DNA from: CAVPCY01 sp963702525
GTDB lineage: Bacteria; Actinomycetota; Coriobacteriia; Anaerosomatales; PHET01
Length of the DNA stretch: 64,000 nt
Assembly: GCA_963702525.1 (NCBI GenBank)
Contig: CAVPCY010000017.1
Location: 1 to 64,000 of the forward strand
Direction of reading: 5' to 3'
In this document: positions 54,759 to 63,760 of the stretch, piece after piece
Position numbering within the stretch: position 1 is the first letter of the stretch
Layout: the number at the start of each line of letters is the position of its first letter
Notes under the pieces: model-generated
Database searches by the model: none
What the model was told of the DNA's origin: nothing
The model's input: the letters and a program-made list of their open reading frames with translations, nothing else
Program-made: the position numbers and the translations under genes

Positions 54759-56417
54759 TCACATCGGTCCCCAAGGTATGCCGAGCAGGTACCACGCGGC
54801 AAAGAACAGCGTCCACCCGATCGTGAGCGCGACGAAGTACGGCAGCATCAGCGCGATCACCGTGCCTATGCCGGAGCGTTTGTCGTAGCGGGCGGCGAAG
54901 ACGACGATCAGCGGGAAGTAGGCCATGATCGGCGTCACGATGTTGATGGGAGAGTCGCCGACTCGATAAGCCGCAAGCACCGCTGCCGGGGCGATGCCCA
55001 ACCGCAGGAAGAGCGGTACGAAGATCGGGGCGAGCAGCGCCCACTTCGCGATAGCCTGCGGCATGATGATTCCGACCACCACAGTGATCAGGATCGCGCC
55101 CACCAACAGCGGCAAGGTGCCCACGCTCATGGTCTCGATGGTGTCGCCCAGCCGCACCGCGGCGATCTGGGCCAGGTTCGAGTAGTTGAAATAGGCGATG
55201 AACTGGGCGATGAGCAGGAACAGGAAGAGCAGGCCCGCAAGTCCCGCCCACGACTTCTGTATCGCGGCGATGACGTCGTTGCTGCTCTTGAGCGTACCCG
55301 CACCGCGGCCGTAGCCAAGGCCCGCACCCAGGAACACGAGCGTGATGATCACGATCAGGCTGTCCATGAACGGGGACGTGCCGATGATCGCTCCAGTCGC
55401 GGAATCGCGCAACGGCGCACCCGGCGGGAAGGTGAGCAGCCCCACGACCACGAGCACGAGCAGCGTCCCGATCCCCGAGTACCGCAGACCCTTGGAGTCC
55501 TGCTCGGGGGTGATGCCGGCGAAGGCGTCGGGCTCGTCGGCGTTCTGATCGCCCACCGGCGCCAGCGCGGCATCGTAGCTTCCCAACCGCCTCTCCACGA
55601 CACGCGTCGTCACCACCGCCAGCAGCACGGTGAGCACGATCGTCGACCCGATCCCAAAGTACAGGTTCGCCGTGATGTCGATCGACTGCGCGGGGTTGAC
55701 CAGTTGAATGGCTTCGTTGGTGATCTCAGTGAGGATCGCATCGGTGGGGGTGATCAGCAGGTTGACGCCGAACCCGCCGGCGACACCGGCGAACGCGGCC
55801 GCCATGCCCGCGAGCGGGTGGCGCCCCACGCTCATGAACGCTGCGGCGCCCAGCGGGATCAGCACGAGATAGCCGGCGTCGGACGCGATGCTCGAGATGA
55901 TGCCCAGGAAGACGATGATGTAGGTCAGTGTCCCCACCGAGGAGACAGCGACCAGCTTCCGGATCAGCGAAGCGATGAGCCCGGAGAGCTCGGCGACGCC
56001 GACGCCGATCATGACGATGAGGATGATGCCCATGGCGGTGAAGCCCATGAAGTTGTGCACGAACGAGGTGAACAAGAAGCGGACGCCATCGGCGGTGAGA
56101 AGGCCTTGCGCCTTCACCGTCTCGGTCACGACCTTGTAGTCGGTCGCATCGGCCTGCTCGTTGGGAAGCCGCTCGCCGGGCATGACCGAGCCCGCGATGT
56201 CGTACTGCTCCACCGGCACCGGAATGGGCTTCACGACCTCGTAGGTCGCGCTCGCGCCCAGCCAGTAGAACACCTGCGACAGCAGGATCATGCCCAGACA
56301 CAGGAGCAGGAACAGGATCGCGGGGTGGGGGACCTTGTTGCCCACCCGCTCGATCAGGTCGAGGAAGCCGCCCGAGCCCTTCGCTTCAGGTGCGGCGGTC
56401 GCCGCTTCCGCGCTCAC
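54759..56417 (-). CDS. AbgT-family transporter
   Basis: 552 residues from GTG 56417 (4-base overlap with the peptidase). GFLDLIERVGNKVPHPAILFLLL at the start, DAGYLVLIPLGAAAFMSVGRHPLAGMAAAFAGV, and PTDAILTEITNEA with SPINIVTPIMAYFPLIVVFA are family hallmarks. AbgT takes up p-aminobenzoyl-glutamate, or acts as a drug exporter in MtrF. The linked M20 peptidase favours dipeptide or aminobenzoyl-glutamate use. Confidence 0.92.
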   Translation of the reverse strand: MSAEAATAAPEAKGSGGFLDLIERVGNKVPHPAILFLLLCLGMILLSQVFYWLGASATYEVVKPIPVPVEQYDIAGSVMPGERLPNEQADATDYKVVTETVKAQGLLTADGVRFLFTSFVHNFMGFTAMGIILIVMIGVGVAELSGLIASLIRKLVAVSSVGTLTYIIVFLGIISSIASDAGYLVLIPLGAAAFMSVGRHPLAGMAAAFAGVAGGFGVNLLITPTDAILTEITNEAIQLVNPAQSIDITANLYFGIGSTIVLTVLLAVVTTRVVERRLGSYDAALAPVGDQNADEPDAFAGITPEQDSKGLRYSGIGTLLVLVVVGLLTFPPGAPLRDSATGAIIGTSPFMDSLIVIITLVFLGAGLGYGRGAGTLKSSNDVIAAIQKSWAGLAGLLFLFLLIAQFIAYFNYSNLAQIAAVRLGDTIETMSVGTLPLLVGAILITVVVGIIMPQAIAKWALLAPIFVPLFLRLGIAPAAVLAAYRVGDSPINIVTPIMAYFPLIVVFAARYDKRSGIGTVIALMLPYFVALTIGWTLFFAAWYLLGIPWGPM

Positions 56418-57802
56418 GAGCGACCCCCCTGTTCGTGTGCGGCCATTCTTCCGAGGAAGTCCGCGATCGCCAACGTCGTCTTCTCGAACTCGTCGAGCAG
56501 CACGCGCTCGTTGGGCCCGTGGATGTTGGCGTAGCCGTCAGTCGCGCCCCCGAGCATGACGACAGCCTTGGGGGAGGCTTGAGCCAGCGCGCTCACGATG
56601 GGAATCGAGCCACCACCTCCCGCCGTGATGGTCTCGGCGCCCCACGCGTCAGACCACGCTGCGCACGCGGCGGCGAACACAGGGCTGCTCGTATCGGCAG
56701 CGAAGCCGTTGCCGGTGGGCCCGGACTCTACCGTGAGCTCGATGCCGTAGGGCATCGCTTGCTCCAGGTGGCTGACGACCGCGGCCTGCGCCTCGGCGGC
56801 GTCCTGTTCGGGATGGACGCGGACGTTGAGCTTCGCTCGCGCGAAGGGTTGGACAGCGTTGAGGGCGTCGTCGACCGGCGGCGCGTCGATCCCGATTACG
56901 GTGATGGCCGGCCCGGACCAGACTCGCGAGCCGAGAGAGCCGGTGCCCACGAGGGGCTGGCCTTCAACGACCTCGGCAAGGCCCCTGAACTCATCCTCAG
57001 AGGGGCCACCGCCCGTCCACTCCTCCCGACGCAGCCCCTCCACGGCAACGTCGCCGTTCTCGTCGTGTAGCGTTGACAGCGCCCGGATGAGGGCGAGCAG
57101 CGCATCGGGAGCCGCGCCGCCGTACTGGCCGCTGTGCTTCGCCGACGCGAGCGTTCGCACCTCGACAGTGACGTTCGCCATGCCTCGGAGGGCCACGGTG
57201 AGCGTGGGGATTCCGGGTTCGACGCTTCCCATGTCGGCGATGACCATCGCGTCTGCGTCAAACGCCTCGGGATGCTCGAGCGCGTAGAAAACGAAGCCGC
57301 CGCTCCCTACCTCCTCCAGACCCTCGAAGACGAACTTCATGCCCACCGGCGGGCGGCCATCCCACGCGCGGAGCGCGCCGATGACCGCGACGATGTTCGA
57401 CTTCGTGTCTCCCGCGCCGCGGCCGTAGAGTGCTCCTTCGCGTAGTGTCGCCTCGAAGGGCGGTGTATCCCACAAGGACTCGTCGCCCGCTGGCACGACG
57501 TCGTAGTGGCTGTAGAGCAGAACCGTGGGCGCACCGTCGGGTGCGGGCACCTCGCCGATGATGACTGGAGCAGTCTCGGGGATCTCGAGGTCGGTGATGT
57601 CCTCGCACCCGGCGTCGCGCAAGAGCCCGACGATGTAGTCCCGTGCCCCCAGGAGATGCTCGTGAGTTGACGTCGGGTATCCCCCCTCGGAGACCGACGG
57701 TATCGCGATGAGCTCAGAGAGCTCAGTTGTGAGTTGCGGCATGAGATCTTGGACTCGTTGGGCGAGGTTGAACGACGCGCGCGTTGGATGTTCGTTTGGC
57801 AT
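56414..57802 (-). CDS. M20-family metallopeptidase (dipeptidase-like)
   Basis: 462 residues. VLLYSHYDVVPAG (His and Asp), GRGAGDTKSNIVAVIGAL and FEGLEEVGSGG (catalytic Glu) are the metal and catalytic blocks. A dimerisation domain at about 190-310 and a late NIHGPNERVLLDEFEKTT with His follow. The ATG at 57802 follows GGAGA. It hydrolyses dipeptides or amide-linked amino acids, probably imported by the AbgT partner. Confidence 0.93.
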   Translation of the reverse strand: MPNEHPTRASFNLAQRVQDLMPQLTTELSELIAIPSVSEGGYPTSTHEHLLGARDYIVGLLRDAGCEDITDLEIPETAPVIIGEVPAPDGAPTVLLYSHYDVVPAGDESLWDTPPFEATLREGALYGRGAGDTKSNIVAVIGALRAWDGRPPVGMKFVFEGLEEVGSGGFVFYALEHPEAFDADAMVIADMGSVEPGIPTLTVALRGMANVTVEVRTLASAKHSGQYGGAAPDALLALIRALSTLHDENGDVAVEGLRREEWTGGGPSEDEFRGLAEVVEGQPLVGTGSLGSRVWSGPAITVIGIDAPPVDDALNAVQPFARAKLNVRVHPEQDAAEAQAAVVSHLEQAMPYGIELTVESGPTGNGFAADTSSPVFAAACAAWSDAWGAETITAGGGGSIPIVSALAQASPKAVVMLGGATDGYANIHGPNERVLLDEFEKTTLAIADFLGRMAAHEQGGRS

Positions 57803-58002
57803 GAGATCTCCAAGTGCCTCGTTGGCGTTCGTGGCTCTGTGGGACTATTACCCGTTCACGTCGGAGTGCGACAGCACCCTGTGGCCCCCGTCCACGCTCG
57901 ACGGCGGGTGACTTCTCTCATAGGCTGGAAGGACCGTACCTCTACAGGCGGCCCCACCCGCTTGAGTGTGCGACAGAGTCGGCGCGAGAGGAACTCAGAG
58001 CA

Positions 58003-59148
58003 ATGCCGAGACTAAGCGATCGGATTCGTAGCGCTGGCACCGAGTTCGTCAGCGCCGGACCCGGGATCATGCCCGGTTGGGTGATCAACGTGGCGATCGC
58101 CAGCGTCGCGTTCATCAGCGCGGTGGGCGTCCTGGTCATCGTTGCGACGTTCATCGGTGCGAGTTCGAGCATCTCCGTGCCCCTCATCCTGGCGGTAGTG
58201 ATAGGGATGATCTCGTATCCGCTCGTGGAGAAGATGGTCACCCGCGGTGTCCCTGCCCAGGCCGCGGCAGTAGCGGTGCTGGTCCTCCTCGTGGTTGTCG
58301 TCGCCGCGACCATCTGGGTGACATTCGCGGGCGTGCTCTCACAGTGGCCGAGCATCCAAGCGCAGTTCCAAGGCGGGATCGCGCAGAGCGCAGCTGCGCT
58401 GCAGGCCGCGGGCATCGATCCCGCCGCGGTCAAGGAGATCGTGGTGGTCGCGAGGGCCACTGCGAGCGGCGCCGACGCCCCGCCGCTTGGAGGGCTCGCG
58501 TCGGTGCTGTCCAGCACCCTCGCCACCGGCCTGTCCAGCGTCTTCACGCTGTTCTTCGGCATCTTCATCGGTGCGATGCTTCTTTACTACGTGCTCGTCG
58601 ACTTCCCGAACATCATCAGTTGGATGGGGCGGCACCTCGGAGGGCTTCCGGAGCAGCTTGGGACCGAGATCGTCGGAGATGCGGTCCGTGCCATGCGCGG
58701 CTACTTCAGCGCGATGACGGTGTCCGGCGTGGTGGTTGCCACAGTGATCGGCGCCGTGATGCTGGTCATGGGGCTGCCACTTGTTGTCGCGGTCGCGCTG
58801 GTGACGTTCCTGACGAACTACATCCCGTTCTTCGGCGCGATTCTGGCCGGCACGTTCGCCTTCTTCATTGCGCTGGGGGCAGGCGGTCTTCCCCAGGCGA
58901 TCACGATCCTGGTCGTCATCTTGGTGACGCAGAATGTGTTGCAGTCGGCTATCAACGCCAGACTCATGGGTGATTCGCTGAACCTGAGCCCGATCGTGGT
59001 GCTCGTTGCGACGATGCTGGGCGGGATCTTCGGAGGGCTGCTCGGCGCGGCGCTCGGTGCTCCTGTCGCGGCGCTCGTGAACTCCGCGGTGCAGCGTCTC
59101 GCGGCGGTGGACTTCGATGAGTTGCCAGAGTCGCCTGAGGGGCCGTAG
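58003..59148 (+). CDS. AI-2E family transporter (paralogue of the gene at 62068)
   Basis: 381 residues from ATG 58003, after AGAGGAA. About eight helices, with YVLVDFPNIISWMGRHLGG, AMRGYFSAMTVSGVVVATVIG, VTFLTNYIPFFGAILAG and NARLMGDSLNLSPIVVLVATMLGGIFGGLLGAALGAPVAAL typical of the family. Such proteins export autoinducer-2-like molecules or act as Na+/H+ exchangers; the substrate is not known here. Same length as the inverted copy at 62068-63213, and similar throughout. Confidence 0.9.
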   Translation: MPRLSDRIRSAGTEFVSAGPGIMPGWVINVAIASVAFISAVGVLVIVATFIGASSSISVPLILAVVIGMISYPLVEKMVTRGVPAQAAAVAVLVLLVVVVAATIWVTFAGVLSQWPSIQAQFQGGIAQSAAALQAAGIDPAAVKEIVVVARATASGADAPPLGGLASVLSSTLATGLSSVFTLFFGIFIGAMLLYYVLVDFPNIISWMGRHLGGLPEQLGTEIVGDAVRAMRGYFSAMTVSGVVVATVIGAVMLVMGLPLVVAVALVTFLTNYIPFFGAILAGTFAFFIALGAGGLPQAITILVVILVTQNVLQSAINARLMGDSLNLSPIVVLVATMLGGIFGGLLGAALGAPVAALVNSAVQRLAAVDFDELPESPEGP

Positions 59149-59153
59149 GCCCG

Positions 59154-60590
59154 ATGTCCGTGAACCTCTGGATGGTCCTCGATATCGCCATCCTGGTGTA
59201 CTGGGTGGCCGTCGCGATTCTCATCATGTCGCAGGATCGCGAACCCAGTGCCACGCTCGCTTGGCTCCTGGTCCTGTTCGCGATTCCGTTCCTGGGCCTG
59301 ATCCTTTACTTCTTCTTCGGCCGAGACTGGCCGCACATCGTCCAGCGCTCTGCGACGACCAAGCGTTTGCAGGAGCTGCTGCATCGGTTCATGCCATCCG
59401 TGTACGCCCCCTACGCCGTTCAGTCACGCGAGTTCGCTGCCGGCGTCGATGGCGAGCACGCCCGAGTCGTCGCCCTCGCCCAGCAGAAGCTGGGCACACC
59501 GCCGCTTCCGGTTCGCACGTGCGACCTCTACGGCTCCGGCGACGAGTACTTCGACGTGCTGCTCGCCGATCTCGCCTCGGCGAAGCGGTTCATCCACATG
59601 AACTACTTCATCTGGGGGCACGACGAGCTCACCGCCCGCATCACCGCGGTGCTGATGGATCGCATCTCGGCGGGCGTGGAGGTACGCATCCTCAACGACC
59701 TTCTCGGCTGCATGGGGTACTCGAAGGCGGAGCTCAACGCGCTGCGGGATGCGGGCGCGCTCGTGGGGTACGACATCAGCCAGCTCGCACGCATCAACTA
59801 CCGCAACCACCGCAAGATCACGGTCGTCGACGCCGAGATAGGTCACAGTGGCGGGTTCAACATCGGCCAGGAGTACATCGACGGCGGCAAGAAGTACCCG
59901 GCATGGCGCGACACGGGCATCCGGATCACCGGCCCCGGAGTCGCCGACCTCGAGAAGCTGTTCGACATGCGATGGTACGAGGTGTTCGGCGAGGACCTCT
60001 TCAAGCCTGAGTACTACCCCGACAGTTCGCTGCCTCACGGCGAGACGATGGTGCAGACGATCCACCAGGGCTTTGACGACCCGTGGAACTCGGTGACGCG
60101 CGCATACCAGCTGTCGATGTCGGGCGCGCGCGACCACATCATGCTGCAGTCGCCCTACTTCGTCCCCGATCAGACCACGCTCGACGTGCTGATCAACGCC
60201 GCGGCCGGCGGGGTGCGGGTCGACTTCATGACGACCTCGATGCCCGACAAGAAGATCCCGTGGTGGGCCGCCGAGTCCTATTTCGAGCCGTTGCTGGCTG
60301 CGGGAGGGCATATCTGGTTGTGGGAGAAGGGGTTCTTCCACGCCAAGACCCTCACCGTCGACGGCGAGAGCTGTTCCATCGGGACACTCAACCTCGACAT
60401 GCGGTCGTTGCGCATCAACAAGGAGCTCATGATCTGGGTCTACGACAAGACCGTCGCCGAGAAGTCCGAGCGACTCTTCCGTGACGACCTGCGCGACTGC
60501 CGGGAGCTCACGCTCGACGAGCTCCGCGGCTGGTCGGCGACCCGTCGCTTCAGGAACTCGACCGCCCGCCTGCTGTCGCACCTGTTGTAG
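59154..60590 (+). CDS. cls: Cardiolipin synthase (phospholipase D family)
   Basis: 478 residues. Two N-terminal helices (SVNLWMVLDIAILVYWV and LLVLFAIPFLGLILYFFFG) precede two HKD domains: NHRKITVVDAEIGHSGGFNIGQEYID and FHAKTLTVDGESCSIGTLNLDMRS. It joins two phosphatidyl groups to make cardiolipin. Five bases after the AI-2E gene, so probably co-transcribed. Confidence 0.94.
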   Translation: MSVNLWMVLDIAILVYWVAVAILIMSQDREPSATLAWLLVLFAIPFLGLILYFFFGRDWPHIVQRSATTKRLQELLHRFMPSVYAPYAVQSREFAAGVDGEHARVVALAQQKLGTPPLPVRTCDLYGSGDEYFDVLLADLASAKRFIHMNYFIWGHDELTARITAVLMDRISAGVEVRILNDLLGCMGYSKAELNALRDAGALVGYDISQLARINYRNHRKITVVDAEIGHSGGFNIGQEYIDGGKKYPAWRDTGIRITGPGVADLEKLFDMRWYEVFGEDLFKPEYYPDSSLPHGETMVQTIHQGFDDPWNSVTRAYQLSMSGARDHIMLQSPYFVPDQTTLDVLINAAAGGVRVDFMTTSMPDKKIPWWAAESYFEPLLAAGGHIWLWEKGFFHAKTLTVDGESCSIGTLNLDMRSLRINKELMIWVYDKTVAEKSERLFRDDLRDCRELTLDELRGWSATRRFRNSTARLLSHLL

Positions 60591-60737
60591 CTTTCAGGGC
60601 CTGCAGTATCGGCGTGTTTCTTCACACGCAGGTTGTCCGAGGATATGGTGTCCCAGGCATTGGTGTTGTGACACGAGAGGGGTGCGGGTGGCTTCAGGTG
60701 CCGGGTCTGCCTCGGGTGGCGCGAGCGCGGTGCGCCG

Positions 60738-61421
60738 ATGAGCACGGGCGATGCCGTGCTGCAGGTGATTCCGCTAGCACTGGGGGTCGCAGCCAGCCCG
60801 CTACCGATCGTGGCGATCATCGTGATCCTGTTGACCAAGCGGGCCCGCTCGAGCAGCCTGATCTTCTCAGCGGCGTGGATCGTGGGCAACTTCGTCGCCA
60901 TCGCGTTTGCGGTTGCGTTTGCCGGTAGGATCTCGCTGCCTTCGGAGGGCTTCGACCTGCCGTTCGAGGGCTCGGTCACGTTCCTTCTCGGCGTCGGCCT
61001 GCTCGTGATGGCGTGGCTGTCCCGTAGGGGGCGCCGTCAGTCGGGCGACTCGGACACCACTCCGAGTTGGGTCCACTCTGTCGACAACCTCTCCCCGTGG
61101 GGCGGCGCGCTCGTCGCTTTCAGCAACGCCACCACGAGTCCGAAGAACTTGGCATTCGCGCTGGCGGCAGGCGCCATCATCCAGACCTCGACCCCGCGTC
61201 CTGCGTCGGTGCTCGTCTCCGAGCTTCTCTACGTGGCCATCGCGAGTATCACGATCGTCGGGCCGGTGGTCGTGTACTTCGTCGGCGGTGACCGTTCTAC
61301 GGAGATTCTGCTCAGGTGGAAGCAGAAGATCACCGACAACGCCGCGGCCGCGATGGAGCTGATACTGTTCGGGTTGGGGCTCGTGCTTGCCGTGCGAGGA
61401 CTTGTGAACCTGTTCGCGTAG
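60738..61421 (+). CDS. GAP/Sap-family membrane protein (PF11139-like)
   Basis: 227 residues with six helices. Opens VIPLALGVAASPLPIVAIIVILLTKRAR and has WGGALVAFSNATTSPKNLAFALAAGAII near the middle, features of the mycobacterial GAP (glycopeptidolipid-addressing protein) family. It probably moves lipids or small molecules. No strong ribosome site before ATG 60738. Confidence 0.8.
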   Translation: MSTGDAVLQVIPLALGVAASPLPIVAIIVILLTKRARSSSLIFSAAWIVGNFVAIAFAVAFAGRISLPSEGFDLPFEGSVTFLLGVGLLVMAWLSRRGRRQSGDSDTTPSWVHSVDNLSPWGGALVAFSNATTSPKNLAFALAAGAIIQTSTPRPASVLVSELLYVAIASITIVGPVVVYFVGGDRSTEILLRWKQKITDNAAAAMELILFGLGLVLAVRGLVNLFA

Positions 61422-61488
61422 AGTGGACATCCGGCCCCCCGCGCGCCAGCCGGCCTGCGGACGGCCTCGAGTATCGGAGAGGGCATCG

Positions 61489-62049
61489 ATGCACGAGATT
61501 CGCTGGCATGGCCGAGGGGGACAAGGCGCCGTAACGAGCGCGAAGCTGCTCGCCACCGCCGCGTACAAGAGTGGCTGGACGGGCGTGACGAGCGCTCCGT
61601 CGTTCGGGGCCGAGCGCCGCGGAGCGCCGGTGACGGCATCAACCCGTCTCGACGACGAGCCGATTCGCGTCTACTCGCAGGTCACGAGCCCCGACATCGC
61701 GATCGTGCTCGACGAGTCGCTCGTCAGCGTGGGTGGTGCGACCGCGGGACTCAAGCCCGGTGCGATCCTGATTGTCAACACGCCGCACGCTGCTGCGGAT
61801 CTCGGCATCGAGGGCGACGTACGTGTGGTGACCGCCGACGTGACCGGTGCAGCGGAGGCTGCGGGCGTGCTCGTGGGCGGCAACCCCATCGTCAGCGCGG
61901 CCATTCTCGGCAGTGTCGCCAAGGCGACCGGACTGGTCTCGATGGAGTCGGTCGAAGAAGCTATCGACGAGATGTTCTCGGCGTCGGCAGCTGCGAAGAA
62001 CGCCGAGGCAGCGCGCATCGCCTACGAGTGCACGGCCAAGTCGACGTAA
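61489..62049 (+). CDS. 2-oxoacid:ferredoxin oxidoreductase gamma subunit (PorC-like)
   Basis: 186 residues from ATG 61489, after CGGAGAGGG. MHEIRWHGRGGQGAVTSAKLLATAA, APSFGAERRGAPVTASTRLDDEPIR and VGGNPIVSAAILGSVAKATG are the diagnostic segments. Part of the enzyme that makes or cleaves acyl-CoA with ferredoxin (pyruvate or 2-oxoisovalerate). The delta subunit gene lies 1.4 kb on, after an inverted AI-2E gene; alpha and beta are not in the window. Confidence 0.92.
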   Translation: MHEIRWHGRGGQGAVTSAKLLATAAYKSGWTGVTSAPSFGAERRGAPVTASTRLDDEPIRVYSQVTSPDIAIVLDESLVSVGGATAGLKPGAILIVNTPHAAADLGIEGDVRVVTADVTGAAEAAGVLVGGNPIVSAAILGSVAKATGLVSMESVEEAIDEMFSASAAAKNAEAARIAYECTAKST

Positions 62050-62067
62050 GCGCTGTCGGCCGAGCGC

Positions 62068-63213
62068 CTAGAGCTCCTCGGCGGCGTATCCCTCCGCGGT
62101 GGAAGCACCCGGCTCGAACGCCGTCGACAAGCGCCTGCCCGCCTTGAGGAACAGCGCTGTCAGCGGTGCTCCAAGCGCGGCGCCGAGGATTCCAGCGAAG
62201 ATTCCGCCGAGCAGCGTGACCACGAGGATGACCAGCGGGTGGAGGTCCAGGGAGTCACCCATGACTCGCGCGTTGATGACGGTCTGCAGCACGTTCTGGA
62301 CAACCAGCACGATCACGAGCAGCAGCACAGCGGTGGGCAGACCGGCAGTGCCGAGCGCGACGAGGAAGGCGAACGCACCCGAGATGATGGCGCCGAAGTA
62401 CGGGATGTAGCACGTCATGAAGGTGACCAGCGCGACGGTCGCAGCGAGTGGAACCCCCAGCAGCAGCATGGACAGGCCTATCACTGTGGCCACTACCGCG
62501 CCGGTGATCGTGGTGCCTCGGAAGTAGCCGCGCATCGCGCCCACCGCGTCCTGTACGATTCCCTCTCCCACAGCCACCGGCAGACCTCCCATGTGGCGGC
62601 CCAGGTAGTTGGAGATGGTGGGGAAGTCGGACAGCACGTAGAACAGCAGCGTCGTGCCGATGAACACCGCGAACAGGAACCCCAGCGCCGAGGAAAGGCC
62701 CGCGGTCAGTGCCGAGCCAAGCGAGGCCAGCGCATCACCTGAAGGCGCGGCGCCCGCGTCCTGGGCTGCCGTGATCGCCTCCCGAATGGCGGTGGCGTTG
62801 ATCCCGAAGGACTCGAGCGTCGTAGCCAGCGCGTCAAGGCCGGCCTGGACCTGCTCTTGGATGGCTGGCCACTGGGCGACGATTCCCTCGACCGTGACCC
62901 ATATGACGACACTGACGATCACGAAGAGCAGGAGCAGCACGAGACCTGCTGCGGCCGACTTGCCCAGTCCGCGCGCCATGAGCTTCTCGCACAGCGGGTA
63001 GGCCACCATACCGATGACCATTGCGACGATCAGTGGGATCGTGACCGTTGCGCTCACACCCATGAACCAGCCGAAGAGCCAGATCACGCCCGCTACACCG
63101 ATGATGACCCACGAGGCGATACCAACGGTCATCACCCAACCCGGCAGCATCTCGGGAGACCTCTCCGTGAACTGCTGCCCCGCGTCACGGATCTTGTCGC
63201 CTAGTCCTGACAT
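62068..63213 (-). CDS. AI-2E family transporter (second paralogue)
   Basis: 381 residues from the ATG at 63211-63213, which follows GGAGGGG. The same layout as the copy at 58003, with YVLSDFPTISNYLGRHMGG, AMRGYFRGTTITGAVVATVIG, VTFMTCYIPYFGAIISGAF and NARVMGDSLDLHPLVILVVTLLGGIFAGILGAALGAPLTAL. Lies inverted between the Por gamma and delta genes. Confidence 0.9.
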   Translation of the reverse strand: MSGLGDKIRDAGQQFTERSPEMLPGWVMTVGIASWVIIGVAGVIWLFGWFMGVSATVTIPLIVAMVIGMVAYPLCEKLMARGLGKSAAAGLVLLLLFVIVSVVIWVTVEGIVAQWPAIQEQVQAGLDALATTLESFGINATAIREAITAAQDAGAAPSGDALASLGSALTAGLSSALGFLFAVFIGTTLLFYVLSDFPTISNYLGRHMGGLPVAVGEGIVQDAVGAMRGYFRGTTITGAVVATVIGLSMLLLGVPLAATVALVTFMTCYIPYFGAIISGAFAFLVALGTAGLPTAVLLLVIVLVVQNVLQTVINARVMGDSLDLHPLVILVVTLLGGIFAGILGAALGAPLTALFLKAGRRLSTAFEPGASTAEGYAAEEL

Positions 63214-63450
63214 CAAGTCCCCTCCAGAACGCGCGAGAGTGTCTTTGCGTTCGCAGCGGCGAATCCCGCCACAAACGACCCCTGCAAGAGTAGGCGACCG
63301 CACCCCATGCGTCGACCCACGGGCAGATGGTACGCATGCGGAGGTGCTCGGGCTACTATGTGTGTGCGCAGAGGCGGCTGGTGTCCTGCACTTCGTGAGT
63401 GGCCGAGGAGGTCCCGGGTGGGTACGCGCGAGTGTGGCTCTGAAATAGCG

Positions 63451-63726
63451 ATGTCGCGTCCTGCGCGCGGCGAGGCCGGGCGCACCGGAGACTGGCGAAG
63501 CAAGCGGCCCGTCCTGAACGAAGCCCTGTGCACCGACGTCAAGCAAGGTCGCGAGACGTGTCAGCGGTGTTGGGCGTACTGCCCCGACGCATCTATCGCC
63601 CGCGGAGTACCGCCGCAGGTCGATCTCGACTACTGCAAGGGCTGCGGCATCTGCGCCGAAGTGTGCCCGAGCAAGGCGATCGAGATGGTGCCCGAACAGG
63701 TGCACGGGGTCTGCGACCTCGGCTAG
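63451..63726 (+). CDS. 2-oxoacid:ferredoxin oxidoreductase delta subunit (PorD-like ferredoxin)
   Basis: 91 residues. Two [4Fe-4S] motifs: LCTDVKQGRETCQRCWAYCPD, with an atypically long gap after its first Cys, and DYCKGCGICAEVCPSKAIEM, the regular CxxCxxCxxxCP. The GDWRSKRPVLNEALC start is typical of PorD. ATG 63451 lacks a strong ribosome site. It carries electrons from the alpha/beta core to ferredoxin. The next gene starts 34 bases on. Confidence 0.9.
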   Translation: MSRPARGEAGRTGDWRSKRPVLNEALCTDVKQGRETCQRCWAYCPDASIARGVPPQVDLDYCKGCGICAEVCPSKAIEMVPEQVHGVCDLG

Positions 63727-63760
63727 GCGAGTACCGAATCACCACCAGGAAGGGACTAGC

